Shown piece by piece: positions 1 to 5,674 of a DNA stretch of 9,572 nt. The notes below the pieces were generated by a model. It was not told where the DNA came from, made no database searches, and saw only the letters and a program-made list of their open reading frames with translations. The DNA comes from Actinomycetota bacterium (GTDB lineage: Bacteria; Actinomycetota; Aquicultoria; Aquicultorales; Aquicultoraceae). The position numbers and the translations under genes were made by a program. The stretch is from positions 1 to 9,572 of the forward strand of contig JASEIR010000086.1 in the NCBI GenBank assembly GCA_030017355.1, given 5' to 3'. Positions within the stretch are counted from its first letter, which is position 1, and every line of letters starts with the position of its first letter.

Positions 1-6
1 TCTTAA

Positions 7-48
7 CCTCCTGAACGCCAGAATATTCCCTTGTATGATTCTCGTCAA
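7..48 (-). promoter_or_regulatory. Promoter and ribosome-binding site of a gene off the left edge
   Basis: Read on the minus strand there is a -35 box TTGACG (43-48), a 17-nt spacer, and a -10 box TATTCT (20-25). An AGGAGG Shine-Dalgarno (7-12) follows a few bases downstream. The start codon would fall just outside the window, at or beyond its left end. The predicted transcript would begin about position 13, so the leader is very short and starts almost at the Shine-Dalgarno. The gene itself is not visible and cannot be named. Box matches and spacing are seen directly; promoter activity is inferred. Confidence 0.6.
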
Positions 49-128
49 TATTTTGAGCGAACTGCACAACAACTTACATTTTAGAAGAAATAGTGGATAA
101 AAAGAATGCTCTATTGCTACATTGCCTT

Positions 129-171
129 GCAAATAGATACAGGTCGCTTCTCGCGACCTGTATCTATTTGC
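129..171. terminator. Perfect 19-bp inverted repeat beside tRNA-Ala, probable bidirectional terminator
   Basis: Arms at 129-147 (GCAAATAGATACAGGTCGC) and 153-171 are exact reverse complements around a 5-nt loop (148-152, TTCTC). One base separates the hairpin from the 3' end of the tRNA. The inner part of the stem is G+C-rich (GGTCGC/GCGACC). The outer part is A-rich on one side and T-rich on the other (TGTATCTATTTGC), so either strand reads as a GC hairpin followed by a moderately U-rich tail. It lies between the tRNA unit and the next minus-strand promoter, which suits a terminator. There is no classic run of T after the full stem, so it could instead be a dispersed repeat or a processing signal. 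Confidence 0.6.
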
Positions 172-172
172 G

Positions 173-244
173 TGGAGCCAGGGGGATTTGAACCCCCGAC
201 CCCTTGGCTGCCAGCCAAGTGCTCTCCCGCTGAGCTATGGCCCC
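173..244 (-). tRNA. tRNA-Ala (anticodon GGC)
   Basis: The 72-nt minus-strand sequence folds as a complete cloverleaf. The acceptor stem is GGGGCCA/TGGCTCC with one G-U pair. The D arm has GCTC/GAGC with loop AGCGGGA. The anticodon stem CTTGG/CCAAG encloses loop CTGGCAG, giving anticodon GGC (alanine, reads GCC and GCU). The variable loop is 5 nt. The T arm is GGGGG-TTCAAAT-CCCCC. Discriminator base A73 is followed by CGC, so the 3' CCA is not encoded and must be added by the CCA-adding enzyme. A promoter lies about 40 nt upstream and a perfect hairpin directly downstream, so it is probably a single-gene transcript. Confidence 0.96.
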
Positions 245-283
245 ATTATTTTAAAGCAACAAATTACAAGAATACCCCTACAT

Positions 284-312
284 ATAATAAAGATTTGCCC
301 GGATAAAGTCAA
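284..312 (-). promoter_or_regulatory. Promoter of tRNA-Ala
   Basis: On the minus strand, TTGACT (307-312) is separated by exactly 17 nt from TATTAT (284-289); each box matches the sigma-70/sigma-A consensus at 5 of 6 positions. Transcription would begin near 277, leaving a leader of about 33 nt before the mature 5' end of the tRNA. It lies in the 106-bp gap downstream of rsfS, so the tRNA need not depend on read-through from the nadD-rsfS cluster. Confidence 0.7.
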
Positions 313-350
313 TGAAGGCTTGTCGTGAGCACTGCTAGTGGTCCGCTTAA

Positions 351-704
351 TTAACTACCAGCTTCTTCCCATCTCTTGTGCGGCGCGTCAGCCCAAAGCC
401 TCTCCAGATTATAATAATCCCGCTGTTCCTGGGTGAAAATATGAACAACTACCGACCCGTAATCAAGCAAGATCCATGTGTTCTCTCTATCGCCCTCAAA
501 TCCTACTTTTCTTACCTTGAGCTCACTTAATTTATCCTGGATACTTTCAGCAATGGTTTGAACTTGACGGTTTGACTGGCCGCTACAGACAACAAAGAAA
601 TCGGTAACAATCATCAAATTACTGATATCGATGATTACGATATCGCTAGCTTGCTTATCGGCAGCCGCAGATGCAGCTATTTCTGCAATTTCCCTTGGTT
701 CCAG
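351..704 (-). CDS. rsfS: Ribosomal silencing factor RsfS (Iojap/YbeB family), CTG start
   Basis: RsfS binds ribosomal protein uL14 on the large subunit and blocks subunit joining when nutrients are scarce. The protein shows the family hallmarks: TDFFVVCSG near residues 34-42, WILLDYGSVVVHIF near 77-90, and the C-terminal R-x-YYNLERLW segment near 95-104. The first ATG (612-614) or TTG (615-617) in frame would remove about 30 residues that are typical of the family N-terminus (EPREIAEIAASAAADKQ...DIVIIDISNL). The frame stays open to a TAA at 717-719, with no ATG, GTG or TTG in that stretch. A CTG at 702-704 follows AAGGAGG (712-718) by 7 nt, giving 117 residues, the normal family length. It is the last gene of the nadD-yqeK-LCP-rsfS cluster, 62 bp after the LCP gene. 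Identity is very secure; the CTG start is inferred from reading frame and Shine-Dalgarno. Confidence 0.95.
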   Translation of the reverse strand: MEPREIAEIAASAAADKQASDIVIIDISNLMIVTDFFVVCSGQSNRQVQTIAESIQDKLSELKVRKVGFEGDRENTWILLDYGSVVVHIFTQEQRDYYNLERLWADAPHKRWEEAGS

Positions 705-718
705 CTCTTTCCCTCCTT
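702..718 (-). promoter_or_regulatory. Ribosome-binding site deciding a CTG start for rsfS
   Basis: On the minus strand the sequence reads AAGGAGG (718-712), GAAAGAG spacer (711-705), CTG (704-702). The Shine-Dalgarno is a full match and the spacing is optimal. The in-frame stop at 717-719 overlaps the Shine-Dalgarno, so translation cannot begin further upstream. ATT at 687-689 is the only other rare-start candidate nearby and is badly placed. Confidence 0.75.
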
Positions 719-766
719 AAGTCAGTAATAAGTTAATCAAGTCAATAACAAACCAATAATTAACAA

Positions 767-1891
767 CTAGTTATTCAATTCTACCGGCCTAAAATCTCGC
801 CCGACAATTATTGCAATCTCCGCAACATCCTGCTGTGAAACTGAGTGGTAGACCACGTCACCTACACCAAGAATCTGCTGTGCAGCTCGAGCCCTATCTA
901 AGTATTCCTCTTTATAGGCGATTATCCGAGTTGTTTGGTAATTAAAACTGCTAGCATTTCTTGTATCGACCACCACAAACCCATTTGGTTTCAGTCTATC
1001 CGCAACCATTCTTCCCGCTCCGGGTAGGCCGGAGCCGTTAAGTATAATTACCCGAACAGTCGCGCTTTTTATTTCTACTTTTATTCCCCAAAGAGAATTA
1101 AGAAGATTTGCAATCTCTGTGCTGTTCGGCTCGTAGTATGGTTCTCCATTGATGCTTATGAATTTAACTGGCAACGGCACAACATTTACTTTAGCAAGAC
1201 TGATTTTGGAGATTTCTTTGCTATAGGAAATCCTCTCGCTTTCAGTAAAATTTGTTGCGATGGCCTTATTGAAAGCAATCTGAAAACGGTTCTGATTGAT
1301 TAAGTTTTCAAAATCTTCATAAGCTACGGCGATATAATCGTCAACCTGCATTTGAAGCAGGTCTTTAACTGCTCTTTTTGTGGAGTCTATGCCCTGGCTA
1401 AACGATGCACCAATCTCATCCAATCCTAAACCACTAATATTAAGATAAGTTCTCTCTGGTATATTGATAGCTTGTATAGCTCCATTTACAAGGTCTATCC
1501 TGGCAAGCAGCAGCCCTTTTGCCCTTTTGCGCCCATCTTTTTCCTCTGAGCCAATTATGAGTAAATCTTCGATAGGCTTAAGCCCAGCTAATCTTGCACT
1601 CTGATTTGTAACTTCTTTAGCATCTTTTGCCTTTACCTTTTTATCTTTTTGTCTTGCGCCTTGTAATTTGGATGTAACCTCCGTCTTCTGTGCTGGCCCG
1701 CGCTTGAATTTTATCTCTACAGAAGGTAAAACCTTGATCATGATAAATGCTATCATCAAAAGAGCCATGATAGAGGCTAAAATTATCAGCGGCATAAGCC
1801 AACGGCGGCGACTTTTTGCCTTTCTTCTACTTGGCAATTCGTACTTTGATATAAACTCGCTTTCTTCCTGTGGCTCAAAGAAATCATGCAT
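767..1891 (-). CDS. Membrane-anchored LCP-like protein with C-terminal LytR_C domain
   Basis: The 374-residue protein has a charged cytoplasmic N-terminus, one membrane helix (about 31-53), a Lys/Glu-rich linker (about 60-100), an LCP-like domain (about 105-270) and a LytR_C domain (about 278-367, with VIILNGSG and a GFVVVDTRNA-type strand). LCP (LytR-CpsA-Psr) proteins transfer wall teichoic acids, arabinogalactan or capsule from polyprenyl carriers to peptidoglycan outside the membrane. The usual SIPRDT motif reads NIPERT (143-148). The upstream Asp of the usual sDT motif is also absent: IGSEEKDGRKRAKGLLLARID stands where GtDxR...sDT would be. The catalytic core is therefore diverged. ATG (1889-1891) overlaps the end of yqeK by 8 bp, implying translational coupling. 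Family assignment rests on LytR_C and gene order; enzyme activity is doubtful. Confidence 0.82.
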   Translation of the reverse strand: MHDFFEPQEESEFISKYELPSRRKAKSRRRWLMPLIILASIMALLMIAFIMIKVLPSVEIKFKRGPAQKTEVTSKLQGARQKDKKVKAKDAKEVTNQSARLAGLKPIEDLLIIGSEEKDGRKRAKGLLLARIDLVNGAIQAINIPERTYLNISGLGLDEIGASFSQGIDSTKRAVKDLLQMQVDDYIAVAYEDFENLINQNRFQIAFNKAIATNFTESERISYSKEISKISLAKVNVVPLPVKFISINGEPYYEPNSTEIANLLNSLWGIKVEIKSATVRVIILNGSGLPGAGRMVADRLKPNGFVVVDTRNASSFNYQTTRIIAYKEEYLDRARAAQQILGVGDVVYHSVSQQDVAEIAIIVGRDFRPVELNN

Positions 1892-2462
1892 CTTGACTCA
1901 AAACCAGCTTGTTCCATATCTCAACTGTTAGCGGATGAATCGGCTTCTTGGATCGTATTAGATAATCAAGCGAGTGAGCATATGCCTCTAAGAAAACCTT
2001 ATCAAGGTCATCAAGAGCCATGCGCCTTAATGGGTCAAGACCCTTATAAGGTCTTCCTGGCTCTATCATATCAGCCACGTATATTATCTTATCAAGTTTT
2101 GTCATCGCTGGTGACCCAATTGTATGATTTGCAATCGATTGAATTATTTCCTTGTCTTTAATCCCAACATCCTCTTCCACTAGACGCGCACCAACACTTG
2201 CATGTAAAAGATATGGAACAGACATTTCAACAGGATTTACTTCAATCCCCATTCTTGTTGCAAGCTGAATAAGATTGTCCCCGTCCATCGACTTTGCATA
2301 ATCATGCAATAAGCCTGCAAGGTTGGCCTTATTTTTATCTACGCCAAAGACCTCAGCCATCCTTACTGCCACTTCCGCAGTCCTTATGCTATGATCGTAA
2401 AGCTCAGGCGGCACTTTTTTTCTTAATTTTTCCTTTATCAATTCTAAATCTATAATTGCCAT
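1884..2462 (-). CDS. yqeK: YqeK-type HD-domain symmetrical Ap4A hydrolase
   Basis: The 192-residue protein is an HD-superfamily metal-dependent phosphohydrolase. Members of the YqeK family split diadenosine tetraphosphate (Ap4A) into two ADP. Metal-ligand candidates are all present: H24 (YDHSIRT), H53-D54 (LLHDYAK), H87 (LLHASVGA), H113 (ANHT) and D131 (YVADMIEPGR). Length matches the family. The ATG at 2460-2462 has AGGA only 2 nt upstream and a better GAGG about 11 nt upstream, so initiation may be modest. It lies between nadD and the LCP gene, as in many Gram-positive bacteria, and its TGA overlaps the LCP start. It acts in the cytoplasm, probably limiting Ap4A made under stress. Confidence 0.93.
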   Translation of the reverse strand: MAIIDLELIKEKLRKKVPPELYDHSIRTAEVAVRMAEVFGVDKNKANLAGLLHDYAKSMDGDNLIQLATRMGIEVNPVEMSVPYLLHASVGARLVEEDVGIKDKEIIQSIANHTIGSPAMTKLDKIIYVADMIEPGRPYKGLDPLRRMALDDLDKVFLEAYAHSLDYLIRSKKPIHPLTVEIWNKLVLSQDA

Positions 2463-2486
2463 AATCCTATAAGCCTCTTCCTAAAC

Positions 2487-2543
2487 AACTAGTCTTTTCA
2501 ACTAGTCTTTTCTAACTAATCTTTTTCTAAATAGCCTTATTCT
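2487..2543. repeat. Degenerate 13-15-bp tandem repeat between yqeK and nadD
   Basis: Four units lie head to tail: AACTAGTCTTTTC (2487-2499), AACTAGTCTTTTCT (2500-2513), AACTAATCTTTTTCT (2514-2528) and AAATAGCCTTATTCT (2529-2543). The first two are nearly identical and the later ones diverge. On the transcribed (minus) strand the array is purine-rich, of the form AGAAAAGACTAGTT. It fills most of the 107-bp gap between two genes that are usually close together, and may be simple slipped-strand expansion. Confidence 0.75.
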
Positions 2544-2569
2544 AACCAACCTGGCACAGTGCTAAATCT

Positions 2570-3208
2570 TTAGTCCTTCCAGAACCCGCATTTGTATATA
2601 TAACTTGCCACTCCCTCCGGCACAAGATATCTAATAGGCCGGCCTTCTCTTACCCTCTGTCTGATATCAGTTGATGAAATTGCTAGCGCTGGTATCTCCA
2701 TAATAGATACCTTAGGCCGTAGTTTCTCACCGGCTTTTCCTTCAGGCAGAACATGAAGTTTTTTGAACTTTTCCAGGCTATAGCCAGGTCTTGTTGCAGC
2801 TATGAATTCTGTTAGCTCAAGCAGTTTATCGGCATCCTTCCAGGTAAGAAGCTCCCAAACAGCATCTGCACCTGTTATGAAGAAAAGGTCGGCCCTTGGC
2901 CCATAGATTTGGTGGAGCTCAAGTAAAGTGTCTATTGTATACGATAGCCCCTTGCGATCAATCTCAAGCCTGGAGACAACAAAGTCAGGATTTGAAGCGG
3001 TGGCAATTACAGTTAAAAGATATCTTTCCTCGGGAGGTAGTATTTCAGAATCTCGCTTATGCGGCGGCTTTCCAGCAGGCATGAAAATAACTTTGTCAAG
3101 CTTGAACTGGTAAAGCGCCTCCTCAGCAGTTACTAAATGCCCATAATGGATGGGATTGAAGGTGCCACCCATCACGCCTATACGATAACGTTTTTTCTTA
3201 GCTGGCAT
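2570..3208 (-). CDS. nadD: Nicotinate-nucleotide adenylyltransferase NadD
   Basis: NadD joins nicotinate mononucleotide and ATP to give deamido-NAD, a late step of de novo and salvage NAD synthesis. The 212-residue protein has the nucleotidyltransferase signature GGTFNPIHYGH (14-24), in which H21 and H24 form the (H/T)xGH catalytic motif. It also has the C-terminal ISSTDIRQR motif (177-185), which binds ATP phosphates, and the FMPAGKPPHK loop typical of NadD. The ATG follows a clear AGAAGGG Shine-Dalgarno. It appears to be the first gene of the nadD-yqeK-LCP-rsfS cluster, with a possible promoter in the gap upstream. Confidence 0.97.
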   Translation of the reverse strand: MPAKKKRYRIGVMGGTFNPIHYGHLVTAEEALYQFKLDKVIFMPAGKPPHKRDSEILPPEERYLLTVIATASNPDFVVSRLEIDRKGLSYTIDTLLELHQIYGPRADLFFITGADAVWELLTWKDADKLLELTEFIAATRPGYSLEKFKKLHVLPEGKAGEKLRPKVSIMEIPALAISSTDIRQRVREGRPIRYLVPEGVASYIYKCGFWKD

Positions 3209-3257
3209 TTTACCCTTCTTAACTTAGCTTATGCACCACGTACCTTTAGTAATGACT

Positions 3258-3263
3258 ATTATA
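3258..3263 (-). promoter_or_regulatory. Possible -10 box for the nadD cluster
   Basis: A perfect TATAAT lies on the minus strand about 50 nt upstream of the nadD ATG. The expected -35 position falls in the GGTCC-repeat sequence and shows no good match, so the promoter would be weak or activator-dependent. It would give a leader of roughly 40 nt. Confidence 0.4.
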
Positions 3264-3271
3264 CAAGGAAG

Positions 3272-3299
3272 AGGGTCCAGAGGCCAGGGTCCAGGGACC
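3272..3299. repeat. Short GGGTCCAG repeats with a palindromic end
   Basis: AGGGTCCAG occurs at 3272-3280 and again at 3286-3294, and the second copy runs into the inverted repeat GGTCC-AG-GGACC (3288-3299). This compact G+C-rich block stands out from the A+T-rich sequence around it and lies just upstream of the putative nadD promoter. It resembles small dispersed intergenic repeats, but copies elsewhere in the genome cannot be tested here. Confidence 0.55.
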
Positions 3300-3357
3300 A
3301 GCCTAGAGATAAAGGGACATTCTTTACTTACTAAACTTTCCCTGCTGGCCTGCACAT

Positions 3358-3404
3358 AGGACCACTGGCGGCCGCCGAAAGCATGCTAAGAAACCGATGG
3401 TCCT
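3358..3404. repeat. Inverted repeat between the glycosyltransferase and nadD
   Basis: AGGACCA (3358-3364) and TGGTCCT (3398-3404) form a 7-bp inverted repeat. The loop contains the perfect 10-bp palindrome GGCGGCCGCC (3367-3376) and GCATGC. It begins 3 bp beyond the glycosyltransferase stop codon on the minus strand, where a terminator might be expected, but the loop is long and there is no T run. It shares the GGACC/GGTCC theme with the repeat at 3272-3299. Confidence 0.4.
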
Positions 3405-3407
3405 AAT

Positions 3408-4823
3408 TTAGGCGGCAGCAGTTCCGTATTTCTCAAGGGCAAGGGCTCGTACAAGATCGTGTCTGCTTATCAAACCAACTACATGATCATCACTCATTAC
3501 AGGCACGCGCTTAATCCTATTTCGTATTAAAACTGAGGCTACTCTGTGAACTGGGTCTTTTTCATTAACGGTTATGACATTTCTTGTCATAAGATCTTCA
3601 ACTTTTTCACCGCTTGGCTTTGCTAAAATATCATCTTCGGTAACTATTCCAACAAGTTTTCCATCAGATACAACCGGTACCCCGCTGATATTATTTGCTG
3701 CTAGCACCCTTATCAATTCTTCCCTTGGCGTTTCTGGCTTTACCGTTATGACATTCGTCGTCATAACATCGCGCGCAATAATAGCTCTTTTGATTCCATA
3801 AATAACTTGTTTATAGGCTTCTTCATAGCCCTCTACCATCTTCTCAACTGAAAACTTCTCAGCTACATAATTACGACAATCCTCCGGCCTAATCTCAGGA
3901 ATACGCTTCACAGCCTCAATTAAGTCTTCAACCGTATCCCCTAGAAAACCATTCACCCCATCAACCACAACCTCGGCAGCTGCGCCTCTTCTTAAAGCTA
4001 AAACCGGCGTACCTGTTGCCATAGACTCGATCATAACCAATCCGAAAGGCTCCTCCCACTGAATTGGGAAAAGTGTTGCATAAGCATTTTTGTAGAGCTC
4101 ATACTTCTCTTTTATAGTTATGTCGCCCATTATCTCAACACTTGCTTTATCAAGTAGGGGTCTTACAACTTTCCTAAAGTATTCTTTCTCATGCGTTTCA
4201 GTCATCTTTATTGCCATTTTTAATTCGCGATTTGATCCAATTGCAATTCTAACTGCTAAATCAAGCCCTTTTTCTCTATTGGCTCTACCGATGAAAAACA
4301 GATAATCTTCTTTTTTAGCTGAAAATGGCGTTTCCTTGATATCTATAGCATTGTATACCGTTCGGATAAAGTTAATCCCTTCCTCACCATAGAGACGGCG
4401 CTGAGTGTTGCTGATTGCAACAAAATAGTTCTGTTGCGCAAACGTGCTCATCCTGCGCGCAAGCTCAGCCCCCCATTCGGCTGGACCATGGAGTGTATAG
4501 ACAGTCTTCATGGGAAGCCAGGTATTATGATGCATGGTATGATCATGAATTAAATCAGCTTTCTCAAGAAAAGACCTGACAAATGCATATTCGGAAAATG
4601 CGTTGCGAAACGGGTCGCTATAACCTGGCCAGTCTTGCCCAATATGCTTTGGAACAATCGGCACGAGCCTTGCTTTTGTCTGAGAATTACCTGGAGCAAA
4701 AAGCAAAACTTCATGGCCTTTATCAACCAAACCGTCGGCAAGTTGGCTTATTACTAATTCTGCACCACCATAACCTATCGGTGGAACGGGCAACCAGGGT
4801 CCTGCAACCATTGCTATTCTCAT
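3408..4823 (-). CDS. GT4-type glycosyltransferase fused to two CBS domains
   Basis: The first ~345 of 471 residues form a GT-B glycosyltransferase of family GT4. The N-terminus MRIAMVAGPW...GYGGAELVISQLADGL is the usual acceptor-side Rossmann start. FIGRANREKGLDLA opens the donor domain, and EPFGLVMIE (258-266) is the E-x7-E retaining-transferase motif, followed by SMATGTPVLA and a G-FLG segment. Two CBS repeats follow (about 353-399 and 411-460), each beginning with MT.NVITV and ending GIVTEDDI or GLISRHDL. CBS pairs commonly bind adenosyl nucleotides. The donor and acceptor sugars cannot be deduced. The ATG at 4821-4823 is preferred because GGGAGG lies 7 nt upstream; a TTG at 4836-4838 falls inside that Shine-Dalgarno. 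The protein is cytosolic, with no membrane segment. It is divergent from the UDG gene and 199 bp from nadD. Confidence 0.9.
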   Translation of the reverse strand: MRIAMVAGPWLPVPPIGYGGAELVISQLADGLVDKGHEVLLFAPGNSQTKARLVPIVPKHIGQDWPGYSDPFRNAFSEYAFVRSFLEKADLIHDHTMHHNTWLPMKTVYTLHGPAEWGAELARRMSTFAQQNYFVAISNTQRRLYGEEGINFIRTVYNAIDIKETPFSAKKEDYLFFIGRANREKGLDLAVRIAIGSNRELKMAIKMTETHEKEYFRKVVRPLLDKASVEIMGDITIKEKYELYKNAYATLFPIQWEEPFGLVMIESMATGTPVLALRRGAAAEVVVDGVNGFLGDTVEDLIEAVKRIPEIRPEDCRNYVAEKFSVEKMVEGYEEAYKQVIYGIKRAIIARDVMTTNVITVKPETPREELIRVLAANNISGVPVVSDGKLVGIVTEDDILAKPSGEKVEDLMTRNVITVNEKDPVHRVASVLIRNRIKRVPVMSDDHVVGLISRHDLVRALALEKYGTAAA

Positions 4824-4926
4824 TGGTTCGCCTCCCAAAAAGTTACTGAATATTTAATACCCCAGTCCAGAAACTAGAAATCAGGCAACTGTTTATATTG
4901 CGCCAATTTAAGGTATCCAGAAAGTA

Positions 4927-5553
4927 ATGGCTAAAAACAAAAAATGGGATGAAATAAAAAGCGTTTTCGAAGACATTAAAAATTGTGAGCAGTGCCGCTC
5001 GCTTCCTGACGTTGGCGATATACCAGTATTTCCACGGGGAAACCCAGATGCCATGGTTATGTTAGTTGGTGAGGGACCGGGCGAACAGGAAGAAAAGCAA
5101 CAAAAGCCCTTTGTTGGTGCGGCCGGAAAGCTTCTTGAAGAAAATCTTAAGGGCCTGGGATTCGACGTTGAACGCGATTTCTACATAACCAATGTTGTGA
5201 AATATCGCTCCTACCAGCTTCTCCCTTCGGGTAGAAAGAAAAATAAGCCACCAACGGTCAGGCAAATAAATGTCGAACGCAATTTTCTTGAGCGCGAAAT
5301 ATCCATAGTAAAACCAAAGCTAATCGTTACGCTAGGAGCTAAAGCTAGCCAGTGGTTCCTAGGCAAAGACTTTAAGCTTACGCAGGACCATGGCAAATTC
5401 TTTAGCTGGTACGGAATCACGATCTTGCCTACATACCACCCAGCAGCTGTACTCAGAGCTTATGCCATTAGCGGCGGCGAAGAGCGCCTGCATGATTTTA
5501 AGAATGATCTAAGGAAAATACAAGACGTTATAAGGCCTTCCATGGCAGCTTAG
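4927..5553 (+). CDS. Family-4-like uracil-DNA glycosylase lacking two cluster cysteines
   Basis: The 208-residue protein belongs to the uracil-DNA glycosylase superfamily, which removes uracil from DNA to start base-excision repair. Motif A reads GEGPGEQEE (48-56) followed by KPFVGAAGKLL, close to family 4 (UDGa). The second motif, TYHPAAVLR (169-177), is the HPxxxLR-type loop. Family 4 enzymes normally carry a [4Fe-4S] cluster on four cysteines: a C-x2-C near the N-terminus and a second pair starting at TNVVKC. Here C20 and C23 remain, but the third position is Tyr (TNVVKYR, Y93) and the fourth is also lost; there is no other Cys in the protein. A basic insertion (SGRKKNKPP, about 101-109) lies between these positions. 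The Shine-Dalgarno is weak (AGAAAG). It is divergent from the glycosyltransferase, 103 bp apart. Superfamily is sure; subfamily and activity are less so. Confidence 0.9.
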   Translation: MAKNKKWDEIKSVFEDIKNCEQCRSLPDVGDIPVFPRGNPDAMVMLVGEGPGEQEEKQQKPFVGAAGKLLEENLKGLGFDVERDFYITNVVKYRSYQLLPSGRKKNKPPTVRQINVERNFLEREISIVKPKLIVTLGAKASQWFLGKDFKLTQDHGKFFSWYGITILPTYHPAAVLRAYAISGGEERLHDFKNDLRKIQDVIRPSMAA

Positions 5554-5652
5554 CAGCCGCATTACTTCTAGCAGTTTTAGCTTGCCCTACTTTCAATCGT
5601 AAGGTTGAGTTAACAAATCAGAATAAGCTTCAAGAACACTTGCCTTTTTAAT

Positions 5653-5658
5653 TATAAT
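5653..5658 (+). promoter_or_regulatory. Possible -10 box of the MFS gene
   Basis: A perfect TATAAT lies 16 nt before the ATG of the transporter. The only -35 candidate, TTCAAG (5629-5634), matches poorly at 18-nt spacing. The transcript would start near 5665, leaving about 10 nt of leader with no Shine-Dalgarno. Confidence 0.35.
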
Positions 5659-5674
5659 GGGTAAACGATAGATT

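Noticed and set aside
106..306. Plus-strand open frame of 66 codons
   Set aside because: It runs antisense through the whole tRNA-Ala gene and the hairpin, and has no recognisable protein features.
615..617. TTG (or the adjacent ATG at 612-614) as the rsfS start
   Set aside because: It would cut off about 30 residues of the conserved RsfS N-terminus and has no Shine-Dalgarno; the CTG at 702-704 fits both.
762..771. AACAACTAGT shared with the repeat near 2484-2493
   Set aside because: A single A+T-rich 10-mer match in 9.6 kb is weak evidence, and the flanks do not align.
1668..1931. Plus-strand open frame opposite the LCP gene
   Set aside because: It is the antisense shadow of the membrane-helix region of a well-supported gene and has no features of its own.
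4836..4838. TTG as the start of the glycosyltransferase
   Set aside because: It overlaps the GGGAGG that serves as Shine-Dalgarno for the ATG at 4821-4823.
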